Assembly (NCBI RefSeq): GCF_001279005.1
Contig: NZ_LGCN01000239.1
Location: 4,541-68,540, forward strand
Length of the DNA stretch: 64,000 bases
Direction: 5' to 3'
Source of the DNA: Streptomyces caelestis
Lineage (GTDB): Bacteria > Actinomycetota > Actinomycetes > Streptomycetales > Streptomycetaceae
In this document: piece by piece, positions 1-9,091 of the stretch
Numbering within the stretch: position 1 is the first letter of the stretch
Layout: each line of letters opens with the position of its first letter
Translations under genes and position numbers: made by a program
Notes under the pieces: generated by a model
Told to the model about the DNA's origin: nothing
Databases searched by the model: none
The model's input: the letters and a program-made list of their open reading frames with translations, nothing else

Positions 1-348
1 GCGGGCACGTCGGGCGCCGACTTCTCGTACTACGAGGGCAACGACTCGCGGGGCTCGTACGCGTCCACCGACGGGCACGGGCGGGGGTACATCTTCCTCG
101 ACTACCGGCAGAACCAGACGTACGACTCGACGCGGGTGACCGCGCACGAGACGGGGCACGTGCTCGGGCTGCCGGACCACTACTCGGGGCCGTGCAGCGA
201 GCTGATGTCCGGGGGCGGTCCCGGGACGTCGTGCACCAACGCGTACCCCAACTCCGCGGAGCGGTCGCGGGTGAACCAGTTGTGGGCGAACGGGTTCGCG
301 GCGGCGCTGGACAAGGCGGAGAAGGCGTTGCAGAAGTCCTCGCGGTAG
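1..348 (+). CDS. snpA: Snapalysin-family secreted metalloprotease, C-terminal part
   Basis: The gene enters from the left edge in frame 1, so the start, signal peptide and propeptide are missing; 115 residues remain. The zinc signature [13 protein letters not shown] (near residues 49-61 of the visible part) fits the HExxHxxGxxD/H pattern of snapalysin (peptidase family M7), a small neutral protease secreted by Streptomyces. Two cysteines downstream (SGPCSEL and GTSCTN) match the conserved disulfide region, and the end KALQKSSR is a plausible C-terminus. It would degrade extracellular protein. No LysR activator, often seen next to snpA, is visible to the right. The stop codon lies inside a short heptamer repeat. 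Family assignment is firm; the symbol is by family resemblance. Confidence 0.88.
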   Translation, partial: AGTSGADFSYYEGNDSRGSYASTDGHGRGYIFLDYRQNQTYDSTRVTAHETGHVLGLPDHYSGPCSELMSGGGPGTSCTNAYPNSAERSRVNQLWANGFAAALDKAEKALQKSSR

Positions 349-363
349 CCGGTAGCCGGTAGC
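341..363. repeat. Heptamer tandem repeat over the snapalysin stop codon
   Basis: The 7-bp unit TAGCCGG is repeated three times in a row (the third copy ends in C instead of G). The first copy contains the TAG stop of the protease gene. A similar heptamer repeat covers the stop of the sugar-binding protein gene near 20334. Confidence 0.7.
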
Positions 364-404
364 CGCACGGTGCCGTGGCGGCCGGGGGGTGTGTCGGCTC
401 GCGG

Positions 405-439
405 CGCCCACCCGTGCCGCCGCGCCCACCCGTGCCGCC
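405..439. repeat. Direct repeat, 17-bp unit (two copies, third at 1660-1676)
   Basis: The unit CGCCCACCCGTGCCGCC is present at 405-421 and 423-439 and again, identical, at 1660-1676. All copies lie outside genes. It looks like a short interspersed intergenic repeat. The rest of the 349-546 gap between the two convergent genes shows no gene. Confidence 0.7.
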
Positions 440-546
440 ACGCGGCACGACTGCCCGCGGCTACGTCGCCTCGTGCAGGGCCAGGCCGACCACCCGTGTC
501 CGAGGTGGTGGCCTTCCGCTCGCGGGTGCGATGCCCGAATCCTCCC

Positions 547-1491
547 TCACAGAGGGGGGAGCGTGGCGGGTGGTCGCCGGGGACGGCCGTCCCGGGCGGT
601 CGCGCGGGACGGGGACGCGCGGCGGTTTCCGGGGCGGCCGGTCAGCCAGGAGGCCAGGGCCACCGTCAGGCCCAGGGCGAGGAGGAGCCAGGACGCCGTG
701 CGCAGGGTGGCGGTGAGGGCGTCGTAGACCGCGGCCGCCGCCAGGCGGTGGACGCGGTCGGGCAGGTCGGCCAGGGTGAGCCGGCGGCCGACGGCGATCG
801 CGAGGACGAGCAGGGCGCCGCCCAGGGCCGTGCCCAGGCCGGTCGCGGTGAGCGCGCGCCGGCGGCGGGCGGCGACGGCGATCCCGGTGGCGGCGAGGGC
901 GACGGCCGCGAGCGGCAGCCAGAGGGCGGCGGCGTCCAGCAGGCGGTACCCCTTCCGGAGCCCGGCCACCTCAGTGGCCGGCACCACCGCGACCTCGGTG
1001 TGCTCGACGGGGATGCGGTGGGCGAAGGGCATGCGGTCGGCGGCGAGCTGCGCCCGTACCGGCGTGGTGACGAGGGCGAGGTCGACGGTGACCGGGCCGG
1101 GGGCGGTCGCGTCGTCGCGCAGGGCGCGCAGGACGGCGTCGTGGACGGCCCTGTTCCCCGCCTCCCACGCGGTGCGGAACGCCTCGGTGCGGGTGAAGGA
1201 GCGGATCGCGTCGTGTACGAACGGGCCGAGGGGGGTGTCGGCCGTGCCGGCCGTTCCCGTGCCCAGTTCCCGTACGACCTCGTCCCCCACCGCGTCGGCG
1301 ACGGTGTCGCGTACGTCGGGGTCGGCGGCCAGCGGGGCCATGGCGCCGACGTACCGGCCGGTGTCGGCGAGGCCGAACGTCACCCAGGCGGCGAGGGTGC
1401 CGCAGGGGGCGAGGAGGCAGGCGAGGGCGACGAGGGTCGCGGAGAGGGCGGTGCGCAGGCGCGTACGGCGGTCGTCGTGGTGGAGGGGCAC
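547..1491 (-). CDS. Integral membrane protein of unknown function
   Basis: This codes for 314 residues. The GTG start at 1491 follows GGAG by about four bases, and the reading frame becomes non-coding upstream of it. An N-terminal hydrophobic stretch (residues about 12-35, TALSATLVALACLLAPCG) is followed by a roughly 150-residue extracytoplasmic segment. Three further hydrophobic helices then follow (near residues 195-215, 225-245 and 275-295). The tail is basic. This topology, a large external loop between the first and second membrane segments, occurs in uncharacterised actinobacterial membrane proteins. No catalytic motif was found. It converges with snapalysin and lies downstream of another minus-strand membrane gene, with a 250-base gap containing hairpins. 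I do not recognise a named family. Confidence 0.75.
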   Translation of the reverse strand: MPLHHDDRRTRLRTALSATLVALACLLAPCGTLAAWVTFGLADTGRYVGAMAPLAADPDVRDTVADAVGDEVVRELGTGTAGTADTPLGPFVHDAIRSFTRTEAFRTAWEAGNRAVHDAVLRALRDDATAPGPVTVDLALVTTPVRAQLAADRMPFAHRIPVEHTEVAVVPATEVAGLRKGYRLLDAAALWLPLAAVALAATGIAVAARRRRALTATGLGTALGGALLVLAIAVGRRLTLADLPDRVHRLAAAAVYDALTATLRTASWLLLALGLTVALASWLTGRPGNRRASPSRATARDGRPRRPPATLPPL

Positions 1492-1629
1492 GTCTCCAGG
1501 CAAGGCGGGGGGGCGGCCGGTGCGCGAGCGCGGGGGCGCGTACGGGGGTACGGGACTGCCCGAACGGGGGGGCGTGCGTGGGTCGGTGCCGGTGCCGGCC
1601 GGGGGTGTTCGCGCGGCCCGGCGTCTGCG

Positions 1630-1718
1630 GGGCGCCTCCCCCGGAGGGGGCGCCCTCAGCGCCCACCCGTGCCGCCCCGGGGGTGCCTCCCAGGGCTTCG
1701 AGGCACTGGGGGAGGCAC
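1630..1718. terminator. Two adjacent hairpins between minus-strand membrane genes
   Basis: One imperfect inverted repeat spans 1630-1655 (arms GGGCGCCTCCCCC and GGAGGGGGCGCCC). A second spans 1683-1718 with arms GTGCCTCCC and GGGAGGCAC. They sit 28-115 bases after the stop of the 1746-2189 gene and could end its transcript. The second has the form of repeated intergenic hairpins common in Streptomyces. Confidence 0.5.
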
Positions 1719-1745
1719 GACGACCGGCCGCGGAGTACGGGAGGC

Positions 1746-2189
1746 TCACTTCAGGCGGTGGCCCGTCGCGTCCTCGTGGGTGTAGAAGCGGTAGAACATC
1801 GTCAGGAACACCGCCGCCGCGACCAGCAGGCCCAGGATCGTGGAGCGCAGGACGCCGGGGCTGGGGGCCTGGATGACCAGGAAGCCGAGCGCGCTGCCGC
1901 TGAAGGCGGCCCAGAGCACCGCGTGCAGTTCGCGCCGCACCTTCGGGCCCAGGGCGAGGAGCGCCATGAACACCAGGGAGAACCCGAGGCCGGCGAAGAA
2001 GCCGTACAGGAAGTTCTCCACGGTGATCGGCCCGCCGTAGCGCCGGTTGGCCGCCACCCAGTAGCCGTACACGACTCCGAGCAGGACGGGTACGACGACC
2101 TTCGCCATCCGGTGGGTCCGTGCGCCGAAGACGTCGGTGGTGCCGGCCGGCTCGATCATGCCCCGGGGCCGGGGTGCCGCGTGCGTCAT
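1746..2189 (-). CDS. Small integral membrane protein of unknown function
   Basis: This codes for 147 residues, starting at ATG 2189 after an AGGAGAGAGGAG stretch. After about 30 polar residues come four likely membrane helices: about 31-47 (VVVPVLLGVVYGYWVAA), 58-80, 95-115 and 117-135. The end TMFYRFYTHEDATGHRLK is polar. No catalytic or binding motif is visible. It is transcribed divergently from the PP2C phosphatase gene. The family is not recognised. Confidence 0.75.
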   Translation of the reverse strand: MTHAAPRPRGMIEPAGTTDVFGARTHRMAKVVVPVLLGVVYGYWVAANRRYGGPITVENFLYGFFAGLGFSLVFMALLALGPKVRRELHAVLWAAFSGSALGFLVIQAPSPGVLRSTILGLLVAAAVFLTMFYRFYTHEDATGHRLK

Positions 2190-2298
2190 GAGAGCACTCC
2201 TCTCTCCTCGCCCCCGCCCCACCAATGCACACCCCTGCGGGCCCGTCGGCAAGTGGAGACCGGATGCGGGCCGCACGGCGCCGTGTTTCGCTGGGGCC

Positions 2299-3519
2299 GT
2301 GAGTCCGGGCAACGGGGGATACGGCCTGCCCGACCGGTACCCCCCGGCCGGCCGGCGTGACGTCGTGCACCGGCACGAGATGCTGCGGCTGAGGGGCCGC
2401 AGCGTCACCTGGGTGCCGCCGTTGCTGCTGCTCGTGGGTATCACGGCGCTCGACTACAACACCACCGGCGAGTTCCGGACCATCTCCTGGATCGTGCTGG
2501 TGCCGGGCATCGCCAGCGCGATCTGCGGGGTGTGGTGCACGGCCCTGTTCGGCGTGCTCTCCCTCGTCGCCTACACCCTCGTGGACAGCGCCTGGCCGCA
2601 CCAGTTCCAGGCGGGGCTGCCCGACTTCATCCTCGTCTCCGCCGGCGGCGTCCTCGCCACGCTGGCCTGCGTGGTGCGGGTGCGCGGCGAGCGCCGCGCG
2701 CTGCACATGCGGGACGTCACCGACACCGTGCGGCGCACCGTGCTGCGCCCCCTGCCGCCGGACTGGGGCGGCCTGGAGCACGCCGGGGTGTACCTCACCG
2801 CGGACACCCAGGCCCGTGTCGGCGGCGACTTCTACGACATCCAGCCGGGCCCCCACGGCACCCGGGTGCTGGTCGGCGACGTCCAGGGCAAGGGGCTGGG
2901 CGCGGTGGAGACGGCGGCGGTGCTGCTCGGGGCGTTCCGCGAGGCCGGCTACCACGAGACGGAACTGGCGGCGGTCGCCGACCGGCTGGAGGCCCGGATG
3001 CTGCGGCACCGCGAGTACACCACGGCGCTCGGCCGGGACGACGGCGACCGCTTCGCCACCGCCGTGCTGCTCGGTTTCCCGGCGGACCGCACCGACGTGG
3101 TGGACGCCGTCGTCTTCGGCCACGAGCCCCCGCTGGCCGTCGGCCCCGGCGGCGTACGGCCCCTGCCGGCCGACGGAGGGCTCCCGATCGGCTGCCGCGA
3201 CCTCGCCCCCGACCCGCCGCCGGTGTGCCGGGTGCCGGTCGCCACCGACGAGACGCTGCTGCTGGTCACCGACGGCGTGACCGAGGCCCGCGACCGCACC
3301 GGCGACTTCTACCGGCTCGCCGACGACCTGACCCGGGCGGTGGCGGCGGACCCGCGGGTCGTCGCACCGGGCCGGCTGGTCGCCGTCGTACGGGACGGGA
3401 CGCTGCGGCACAGCCGGGGGCACCTGGCCGACGACACCACCGCCTTCGCCGTACGACGGATCCGCGCGCCCCGCGCGGCGGAGGGCGAAGGCCCCGAAGG
3501 GGGACGTTCACCCCACTGA
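2299..3519 (+). CDS. PP2C/SpoIIE-type serine phosphatase with membrane N-terminus
   Basis: This is a predicted serine/threonine phosphatase of the PP2C/SpoIIE family, of the kind that dephosphorylates anti-anti-sigma factors. About 406 residues are expected from GTG 2299, preceded by GGGG; ATG 2380 is an alternative start. Residues about 35-115 hold several hydrophobic helices (WVPPLLLLVGITALDY onward). The phosphatase domain begins near residue 170 with GGDFYDI and VGDVQGKG, which carry metal-binding aspartates, and continues with FGHEPPLAV and LLLVTDGVTEARD. This matches the common Streptomyces layout of a membrane sensor fused to a phosphatase. No anti-sigma gene is adjacent, so the partner is unknown. 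Confidence 0.85.
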   Translation: MSPGNGGYGLPDRYPPAGRRDVVHRHEMLRLRGRSVTWVPPLLLLVGITALDYNTTGEFRTISWIVLVPGIASAICGVWCTALFGVLSLVAYTLVDSAWPHQFQAGLPDFILVSAGGVLATLACVVRVRGERRALHMRDVTDTVRRTVLRPLPPDWGGLEHAGVYLTADTQARVGGDFYDIQPGPHGTRVLVGDVQGKGLGAVETAAVLLGAFREAGYHETELAAVADRLEARMLRHREYTTALGRDDGDRFATAVLLGFPADRTDVVDAVVFGHEPPLAVGPGGVRPLPADGGLPIGCRDLAPDPPPVCRVPVATDETLLLVTDGVTEARDRTGDFYRLADDLTRAVAADPRVVAPGRLVAVVRDGTLRHSRGHLADDTTAFAVRRIRAPRAAEGEGPEGGRSPH

Positions 3520-3582
3520 CATCACCCCGCGCGGCCGCAGCGGTTACCGTGCTGCGGTAGGTGATCGACAGGGGGAGGGACC

Positions 3583-4662
3583 ATGCCCGGAACCGTGCTG
3601 CTGCTGGCGGCCTCGCCGCTGGGCCGCGGGCGGCTGGTGGACGCGGCGTCCGTGCTCCCGGTCCTCGCGGCGGTACCGCCCGCCGTGCTGTCCGGCGCGG
3701 ACACCGCGAACGTCGTCGAACTCGCCGACCCGCTGGAGCCGCAGGCCGTGCTGACCCGGCTGCGTGCCGCCGCCGCGGCGCCGGGGCCGCTGACCGTGTA
3801 CGTCACCGGGCAGCTCCAGCTCGACCGCCGTCAGCGGCTGCCGCATCTGGCGCTGGCCCGGACGACCGCCTCCACCGTGCGGTACACCGGGCTGCCGTGG
3901 CACTGGTTCCGGGAGGAACTGCGGCTGCGCCCGGCGGGCGCCACGACGCTGTTCCTCGATCTGCACGCCGACCCGGAGACCTGGCAGGCGCTGGGCGCGG
4001 CGCGCCCGCCGGGCCCGCTCCCGCTCGACTGCGGCCCCGACAACGCCGTCTACGGCCGGGTCGCGCCCCCGCCGCCCCGCCGCGGGGTCGCGGCGCCGGA
4101 GTACATGAAGGCGGTCGCGACGATCCTGCGCAGCGGATGGCGTCCACCGGACGAGGAGCTGCACCGGCAGGCGCTGACGCGGATCGCCCCGGAGAACGCG
4201 GGCGCCGATCTGCCGCTGGCGCGGAGCGGGCCGGCGCCGGGCGATCCGCACGCGGCCGTCACCGCCGCCGTGCGCTCCGGCCGGCACGCGGACGCCGACG
4301 CGCTCGCCGCGCGGCTGGAGCAGGCGGCCGCCCTGGCGCACGGGCCCGCCTCCGAGGAGGCGCTGCACTGGACGGAGGTCCGGGCGGACCTGGCGATGCT
4401 GGCCGGGGACGCGGCGCGCAGCTGCCGTACCTGGCTGGCCGTCGCGAGCGCCCGGCTGACCGCCGGGCAGCCGGCGGACGCGCCCGCCGTCGAGACGGCC
4501 GTGGACCGGGCGCACCACCAGTGGGGTCGGATCGGCGATCCGGCCAGGGCCCGTGAACTCGGCGCGGTGCTCGCCGAGTTGCGCGGCCGGGTGCCGGGGC
4601 GGCGCGAGGGGGCCCTGGACCACGTGCGGCGGCAGTTGCGGCAGTTGCAGACGCAGGGCTGA
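3583..4662 (+). CDS. Uncharacterised protein, first gene of the caspase module
   Basis: This codes for 359 residues; ATG 3583 follows GGGGGAGGGA. The N-terminal half (1-150) has an alternating hydrophobic pattern (GTVLLLAASPLG, GPLTVYVTGQLQLD, ATTLFLDLHAD) suggesting an alpha/beta fold, perhaps an inactive relative of a CHAT or caspase-like fold. The C-terminal half (180-359) is alanine- and arginine-rich helix that could form TPR-like repeats. I recognise no catalytic motif. It lies 52 bases upstream of the EACC1-like gene on the same strand, so it probably belongs to the same transcript and may be a regulator or sensor of the caspase system. Function is unassigned. Confidence 0.75.
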   Translation: MPGTVLLLAASPLGRGRLVDAASVLPVLAAVPPAVLSGADTANVVELADPLEPQAVLTRLRAAAAAPGPLTVYVTGQLQLDRRQRLPHLALARTTASTVRYTGLPWHWFREELRLRPAGATTLFLDLHADPETWQALGAARPPGPLPLDCGPDNAVYGRVAPPPPRRGVAAPEYMKAVATILRSGWRPPDEELHRQALTRIAPENAGADLPLARSGPAPGDPHAAVTAAVRSGRHADADALAARLEQAAALAHGPASEEALHWTEVRADLAMLAGDAARSCRTWLAVASARLTAGQPADAPAVETAVDRAHHQWGRIGDPARARELGAVLAELRGRVPGRREGALDHVRRQLRQLQTQG

Positions 4663-4714
4663 GTGCCGGCCGGACCCTCCCCAGCGGGCGACGGCGGTGC
4701 CATGATGGTGAGTC

Positions 4715-5077
4715 ATGGCTGAGGGGGACGGCGTGGCCAACCAGGGCATCCGGGTACGGCTGGACGGGACGGCGACCGAGCGCGACATCGGGGCGCTGCG
4801 CAAGTGGCTGGAGCGGGAGGAACCGCTCGACGAGCGGGTGCGCGCGGGCGAGTTACGGATACAGGAGCGGCCCCGGACGGACGGGACCGGCACCCCGATG
4901 GGCGTCGGCATGGACATCGTCCTCGTCGTCACCGGAGCGGCCGCCTCCGTGTTCTTCCAGGAACTGCTGGACCAGGTCAAGCGCGCCGTGTCGGCCTGGC
5001 AGGCCAACCGGCGCGAGGTCGAGGACGGCGCACCGCCCGAGGACAGAGTCGAACCGGTGAACCTCGACGACAGGTAG
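4715..5077 (+). CDS. EACC1-like effector-associated small protein
   Basis: This codes for up to 120 residues (ATG 4715; a GTG at 4733 could also serve). The pattern is IRVRLDG, then an acidic/basic helix (RDIGALRKWLEREE), then GMDIVLVVTGAAASVFFQELLDQVKRAVSAW, a hydrophobic amphipathic helix. This resembles the domain named effector-associated constant component 1 (EACC1), found beside caspase, trypsin and similar effectors in actinobacterial conflict operons. The stop is four bases before the caspase start, so the two are likely translated together. The assignment rests on remembered sequence pattern and gene neighbourhood. Confidence 0.65.
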   Translation: MAEGDGVANQGIRVRLDGTATERDIGALRKWLEREEPLDERVRAGELRIQERPRTDGTGTPMGVGMDIVLVVTGAAASVFFQELLDQVKRAVSAWQANRREVEDGAPPEDRVEPVNLDDR

Positions 5078-5081
5078 GCCG

Positions 5082-7697
5082 GTGACTCCCCTCGACCCGC
5101 GCGGGCTGGTGAACAGGGCGTTGCTGGTCGGCGTGTCCGAGTACGACCTCACGGAGCCGCCGCACGGCGTGCCCGGTGACCTCCCGGCGGTCAAGCACAA
5201 CCTGAACCGGATGCGCGAGGCGCTGGTGCGCGGGCGGGTCTTCGGCGAGCGGGAGATCGAGGTCGCCCGTTCGCCGTCCCTGGACGACTTCGGGCGGGCG
5301 CTGCGCGCGGTGGCCGGGGAGGCCGAGGGGGTGCTGCTGCTCTACTTCGCCGGGCACGGCGCCATTCCCAGCGCGGGCGACGAGCTGTTCCTGCAGATGC
5401 GCAACGCCAGCGTGGTCGCGGGCGGACACGCGGTCTTCCCCGGCGCGGAGATGTTCACCACCGTGCTGACGGTGCTGGCGACCAGCCCGGCCCGGCGGAT
5501 CGTGGTGATCCTCGACTGCTGCTTCGCGGGCAACGCGGCGCGGGTCTGGGAGCACTTCGACGACAAGCGGCGCGTGATGCTGCTGATGAGCGTGCAGGCC
5601 AACCACCGTACCGACGCCGGGGATCCGAGGGAGCCGACGCCGTTCACCGCCGTCCTCGCGGCGCTCCTCGACGAGGACCGCGACACGACGCTGTCGGACC
5701 TGGCCGACCGGTCGCGGGAGAGGATGACCGCGCTGGGCCTGCGCACCCTGCGCGACGATCCGTGGGAGCCGCAGCTCCGTACGGAACGGGGCATGGACGT
5801 GCTGCTGAGGCCCGGCGGCGGGCAGGACCCGCCGGCGCCCCCGCCCCGCCCGTCGGTACCCACCCCGCCTCCGGGGCCCGCCCCGCCTCCGGGGCCCACC
5901 CCGCCTCAAGGCCCCTTCCGCGCCTTCCCGGCCGTGCTCCTCGCCCTGGCGCGGGGCCTGCGCGCCGCCCTGACCGACCGCTTCCGCACGCCCGGTCCGC
6001 CGCGCCCGTCCCGGCGGGCCGTGACCCGGATCGTCCTCGCCGCCGGCCTCCTCGGCCTCGGCCTCTACGGTCTGCCGAGGTGGACCGGGGGTGACGAGGC
6101 GGCCTGCGCCCCGCCGCTCGAGCTGCGCGTGCTGACCGACCCGGACCTGGAACCGACGGTCCGGGCCGCCGCCGACGCCTATCTCACCTCCGGGGAGAAC
6201 ACCACCGGCGACGGCTGCCGGCGCACCGGTGTCACCGTCTACAGCGCGGGCTCCTCGGACGTGGTCGACGCGCTGCGCGCGCAGACCGGCGCCTGGCAGG
6301 AGCCCCGGAACGAGGACGTCAACCCGCAGCGGGACATCGGCCCGCAGCCGGACGTCTGGATCCCCGCCTCCCGCGCCGACGCCGACCGGGTCGAGGCCGG
6401 CCGGGACACGGACGCCGTGGCCGCCCTGGAGCCGGCGGAGGAGCCCCTCGCCTACTCCCCGGTCGTGCTCGCCGTCCCGGACGCCCTCTCCTCCGAGGCG
6501 CTGGACGACCGCGTCGGCCGCCCCCTGAGCGAGATGGTCGACCGTCTGACCGCGCGGGACGGGAACGCCGCGGTGCGCCGCCCGGACCCGGAGTTCACGG
6601 ACACGGGCCTGCTCGCCACGGTCGGCCTGTACGGCGCGGACGCGCGCGCCGTCGCCCGCGGTGAACGCATGGTCGCCCAGCCCGGTCCGCCCTCCCCCAC
6701 GGCCGCCGAACTGCTGTGCACGCTGCCCGACGACGACGCCGTCGACCACCGCACCGCCGCCCTGGTCCCGGAGTTCCTGTTGCGCAGCGGCGTCGGCTGC
6801 GACGCCACCACGCGCAGCACGCGGTACGCCCAGTACCCCGAGGACGTCCCCGGCGTGGAGCCGGTGTACGTGCGGGTCCGCTGGCGGGGCGCCGACCGCG
6901 ACGAGCGGGAGAGGGACGCGTCGGCGGACGGGTTCCGCGACTGGCTGGCCGGCGAGCGGGGGCGCGCGGTGTTCGCCCGGGACGGCTTCCGCTCCGCGTA
7001 CGACCGGGAACTGCTGGACGCCCCGCGGGACGGCGAACACATGCTGCACGCGCCCACCCCGCTCGTCGAGTCGGCCGGCCGGGACGCGATGGAGCGGGCG
7101 CTGCGCGCCTACCGGGACGCGGGCGGTCCGGGGCGGGTGCTGTTCCTGCTGGACAGCTCCGGTTCGATGATCGGCCAGTGGCAGGGGCCGAGCGGCGGTC
7201 CCGGTCTGCTCAGGCAGTCGCTGGGCGGGCTGGGCGAACGGGACGAGTACGGCGTGTGGGCGGTGGCCGGCACCGGCGACCGGCCGTACGGGACGCTCCT
7301 GCGCCTCGGTCCGCACGGACGCGCCGACGCCGCGCGGGCCCTCGACGCCGGCGCCCGGGTCCGGGACGCCGAGGCCGATCCGCACGCGGCGCTGCTCGCC
7401 GCGCTCGACGAGATGGGGGAGCGCGGGGACGACCGGCGGCCCCAGCTGATCGTGCACATCACCGACGGCGAGGACAACGGCCGGCTGACCGGCGAACGGC
7501 TGGACGACGTCCTCGACCGGGCGCGCGCGACCGGCGTCCCGGTGACCGTGGTCTCCCTGCAGAGCGGCGGCTGCGACCCGGGCCGGCCGGACCGGCGGAT
7601 CGCCGACGTGAGCGGCGGGCGCTGCCTGGACCTCGGCGACGACCTCGGCGCGGCCCTGCACGACGAGGTCGCCCGCACCGGAACGGGGGAGGGCTGA
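5082..7697 (+). CDS. Caspase-like protease / TM / substrate-binding / VWA fusion
   Basis: This codes for 871 residues from GTG 5082. Residues about 10-235 form a caspase-like (C14) domain with a catalytic His in LLLYFAGHGA (near 90) and Cys in VILDCCFAGNA (near 146). A Pro-rich linker (about 248-285) leads to one membrane helix (about 314-333). Then comes an ABC substrate-binding-like region (about 345-660) and a C-terminal VWA domain with the MIDAS sequence LLDSSGSMIG and HITDGED. The predicted topology puts the caspase in the cytoplasm and the ligand-binding and VWA parts outside. It overlaps the next gene by one base. This looks like a surface receptor coupled to an internal protease. Domain calls are strong; the immune or programmed-death role is inferred. 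Confidence 0.88.
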   Translation: MTPLDPRGLVNRALLVGVSEYDLTEPPHGVPGDLPAVKHNLNRMREALVRGRVFGEREIEVARSPSLDDFGRALRAVAGEAEGVLLLYFAGHGAIPSAGDELFLQMRNASVVAGGHAVFPGAEMFTTVLTVLATSPARRIVVILDCCFAGNAARVWEHFDDKRRVMLLMSVQANHRTDAGDPREPTPFTAVLAALLDEDRDTTLSDLADRSRERMTALGLRTLRDDPWEPQLRTERGMDVLLRPGGGQDPPAPPPRPSVPTPPPGPAPPPGPTPPQGPFRAFPAVLLALARGLRAALTDRFRTPGPPRPSRRAVTRIVLAAGLLGLGLYGLPRWTGGDEAACAPPLELRVLTDPDLEPTVRAAADAYLTSGENTTGDGCRRTGVTVYSAGSSDVVDALRAQTGAWQEPRNEDVNPQRDIGPQPDVWIPASRADADRVEAGRDTDAVAALEPAEEPLAYSPVVLAVPDALSSEALDDRVGRPLSEMVDRLTARDGNAAVRRPDPEFTDTGLLATVGLYGADARAVARGERMVAQPGPPSPTAAELLCTLPDDDAVDHRTAALVPEFLLRSGVGCDATTRSTRYAQYPEDVPGVEPVYVRVRWRGADRDERERDASADGFRDWLAGERGRAVFARDGFRSAYDRELLDAPRDGEHMLHAPTPLVESAGRDAMERALRAYRDAGGPGRVLFLLDSSGSMIGQWQGPSGGPGLLRQSLGGLGERDEYGVWAVAGTGDRPYGTLLRLGPHGRADAARALDAGARVRDAEADPHAALLAALDEMGERGDDRRPQLIVHITDGEDNGRLTGERLDDVLDRARATGVPVTVVSLQSGGCDPGRPDRRIADVSGGRCLDLGDDLGAALHDEVARTGTGEG

Positions 7698-9067
7698 TGG
7701 TCCGACGGCTCGCCGCGCTGCTGGCGCTGCTGCTGGTGCTCGCCGCCTGCACCGGCGGCGGGGACGGCGGCGCACCGGCCGCGCCCACCGCGCGGGACGT
7801 GCCCGGCACCATCGTCGTGGCCAGCGGCCGTGACGTCACCGGCAAGAACGGTGTGCGCCGGCGGCTCATCGACGCCTGGAACCAGCGCGAGCAGCGGGCC
7901 GGCACGCAGTTCCGCGCCCGGCTGGTGGAGCTGCCGGGCAGCGCCGACGAACAGCGCAGCCAGCTGCTGGGCGCCCTGCAGTCGCGCAGCGCCGAGTACG
8001 ACGTGGTCAATCTGGACGTCACCTGGGTGCCGGAGTTCGCCGCGGCCGGGCTGGTCCGGGTGCTGCCGGAGGAGCTGGTCGACGAGGACGTCATCCGGTC
8101 CGTGGCCGGGACGGCCCGGTGGGGCGGGAAGGTGTACGCGGTGCCGTTCAACAGCGACGTCGGCCTGCTGTACTACCGGCGCGACCACCTGGCGCGGGCG
8201 GGCGTCGAGCGGCCCGACCTGAGCGGCGGCCTCACCTGGGAGCGGCTGCGGGACCTCGTCGAGACCCTCGACGGCCGTCCCGCGCGGGGCGCCTACCGCA
8301 AGGGCTGGACCACGCAGCTCGCCGCGTACGAGGGCCGTACGGTCAACGCGGTGGAGGCGTTCGCGTCCGCCGTGCGGGACTTCGCGCTGGTCGACGAGGA
8401 GGGCCGCTACACGGGGACCGTCGAGGAGCTGGCCGCCGGGATCGCGGAGCTGCGCCGGCGCACCGAGACGCCGTACACGCTCCAGGACGCCTTCCACTCC
8501 GACGAGGCCGCCTCGCTGAGCGACTTCGCCGAGGGCCGTACGGCCTTCCTGCGGCACTGGCCGTACGTCTATCCGGCGTTGTACCGGACGTTCACGCGGG
8601 AGCAGCTCGGGGTGGCCCCGCTGCCCGGGCGGGCGGTGCTCGGCGGGCAGAACCTCGCGGTGACCAGCGCGTCGCAGCGGTCCGGGAAGGCGGCCGAGCT
8701 GATCCGGTTCCTCACCGGCCGGGAGAGCGAGCGCTGCCTGCTGGACGCGGGGTTCGCCGCCACGCGGGAGTCGGCGTACGGGGACGGGGTGCGCTGCGCC
8801 ACGGCCGTCGCGGGGCCGTCCGCGTCCCCCACGGGGGAGGGCGCCGACCCGGTCCCGCGCGACGCGGGCGGCCGTCCGGCCTACGCCCGCACCATCCTGC
8901 TCCCGGCCCTGCGCGACGCGGTGCACCGGCCGAGGACCCCGCTGTACGGGGCGTTCACCCAGACGTTCACCGCCGGGCTCGGCCCCCTCTTCGGCGACGC
9001 CCCGCCGACGGACGAGGCCCTGGCCGAGCAGCTGGACGAGGCCCTGCGCAAGGCCCTGCCCGACTGA
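7697..9067 (+). CDS. Extracellular solute-binding lipoprotein (family 1)
   Basis: This codes for 456 residues; ATG 7697 overlaps the caspase stop. The signal peptide ends in a lipobox LVLAACTGG (Cys near residue 16). The mature part has the solute-binding family 1 layout: GTIVVASG near the start, an AEYDVVNLDVTWVPEF segment, VPFNSDVGLLYYRRD, and a late GGQNLAVTSASQRSGKAAELIRFL segment. Such proteins normally feed sugars or peptides to an ABC importer, but no permease or ATPase gene is nearby. The preceding gene carries a related domain, so this protein may work as a ligand receptor for the caspase module instead of in uptake. Confidence 0.85.
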   Translation: MVRRLAALLALLLVLAACTGGGDGGAPAAPTARDVPGTIVVASGRDVTGKNGVRRRLIDAWNQREQRAGTQFRARLVELPGSADEQRSQLLGALQSRSAEYDVVNLDVTWVPEFAAAGLVRVLPEELVDEDVIRSVAGTARWGGKVYAVPFNSDVGLLYYRRDHLARAGVERPDLSGGLTWERLRDLVETLDGRPARGAYRKGWTTQLAAYEGRTVNAVEAFASAVRDFALVDEEGRYTGTVEELAAGIAELRRRTETPYTLQDAFHSDEAASLSDFAEGRTAFLRHWPYVYPALYRTFTREQLGVAPLPGRAVLGGQNLAVTSASQRSGKAAELIRFLTGRESERCLLDAGFAATRESAYGDGVRCATAVAGPSASPTGEGADPVPRDAGGRPAYARTILLPALRDAVHRPRTPLYGAFTQTFTAGLGPLFGDAPPTDEALAEQLDEALRKALPD

Positions 9068-9091
9068 CGAACCCGGCCGCCCCGGACGCCC

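Noticed and set aside
547..3423. 958-codon minus-strand open frame spanning several genes
   Set aside because: Only the part from GTG 1491 to 547 has natural protein composition and a ribosome site; the rest is antisense to the PP2C gene.
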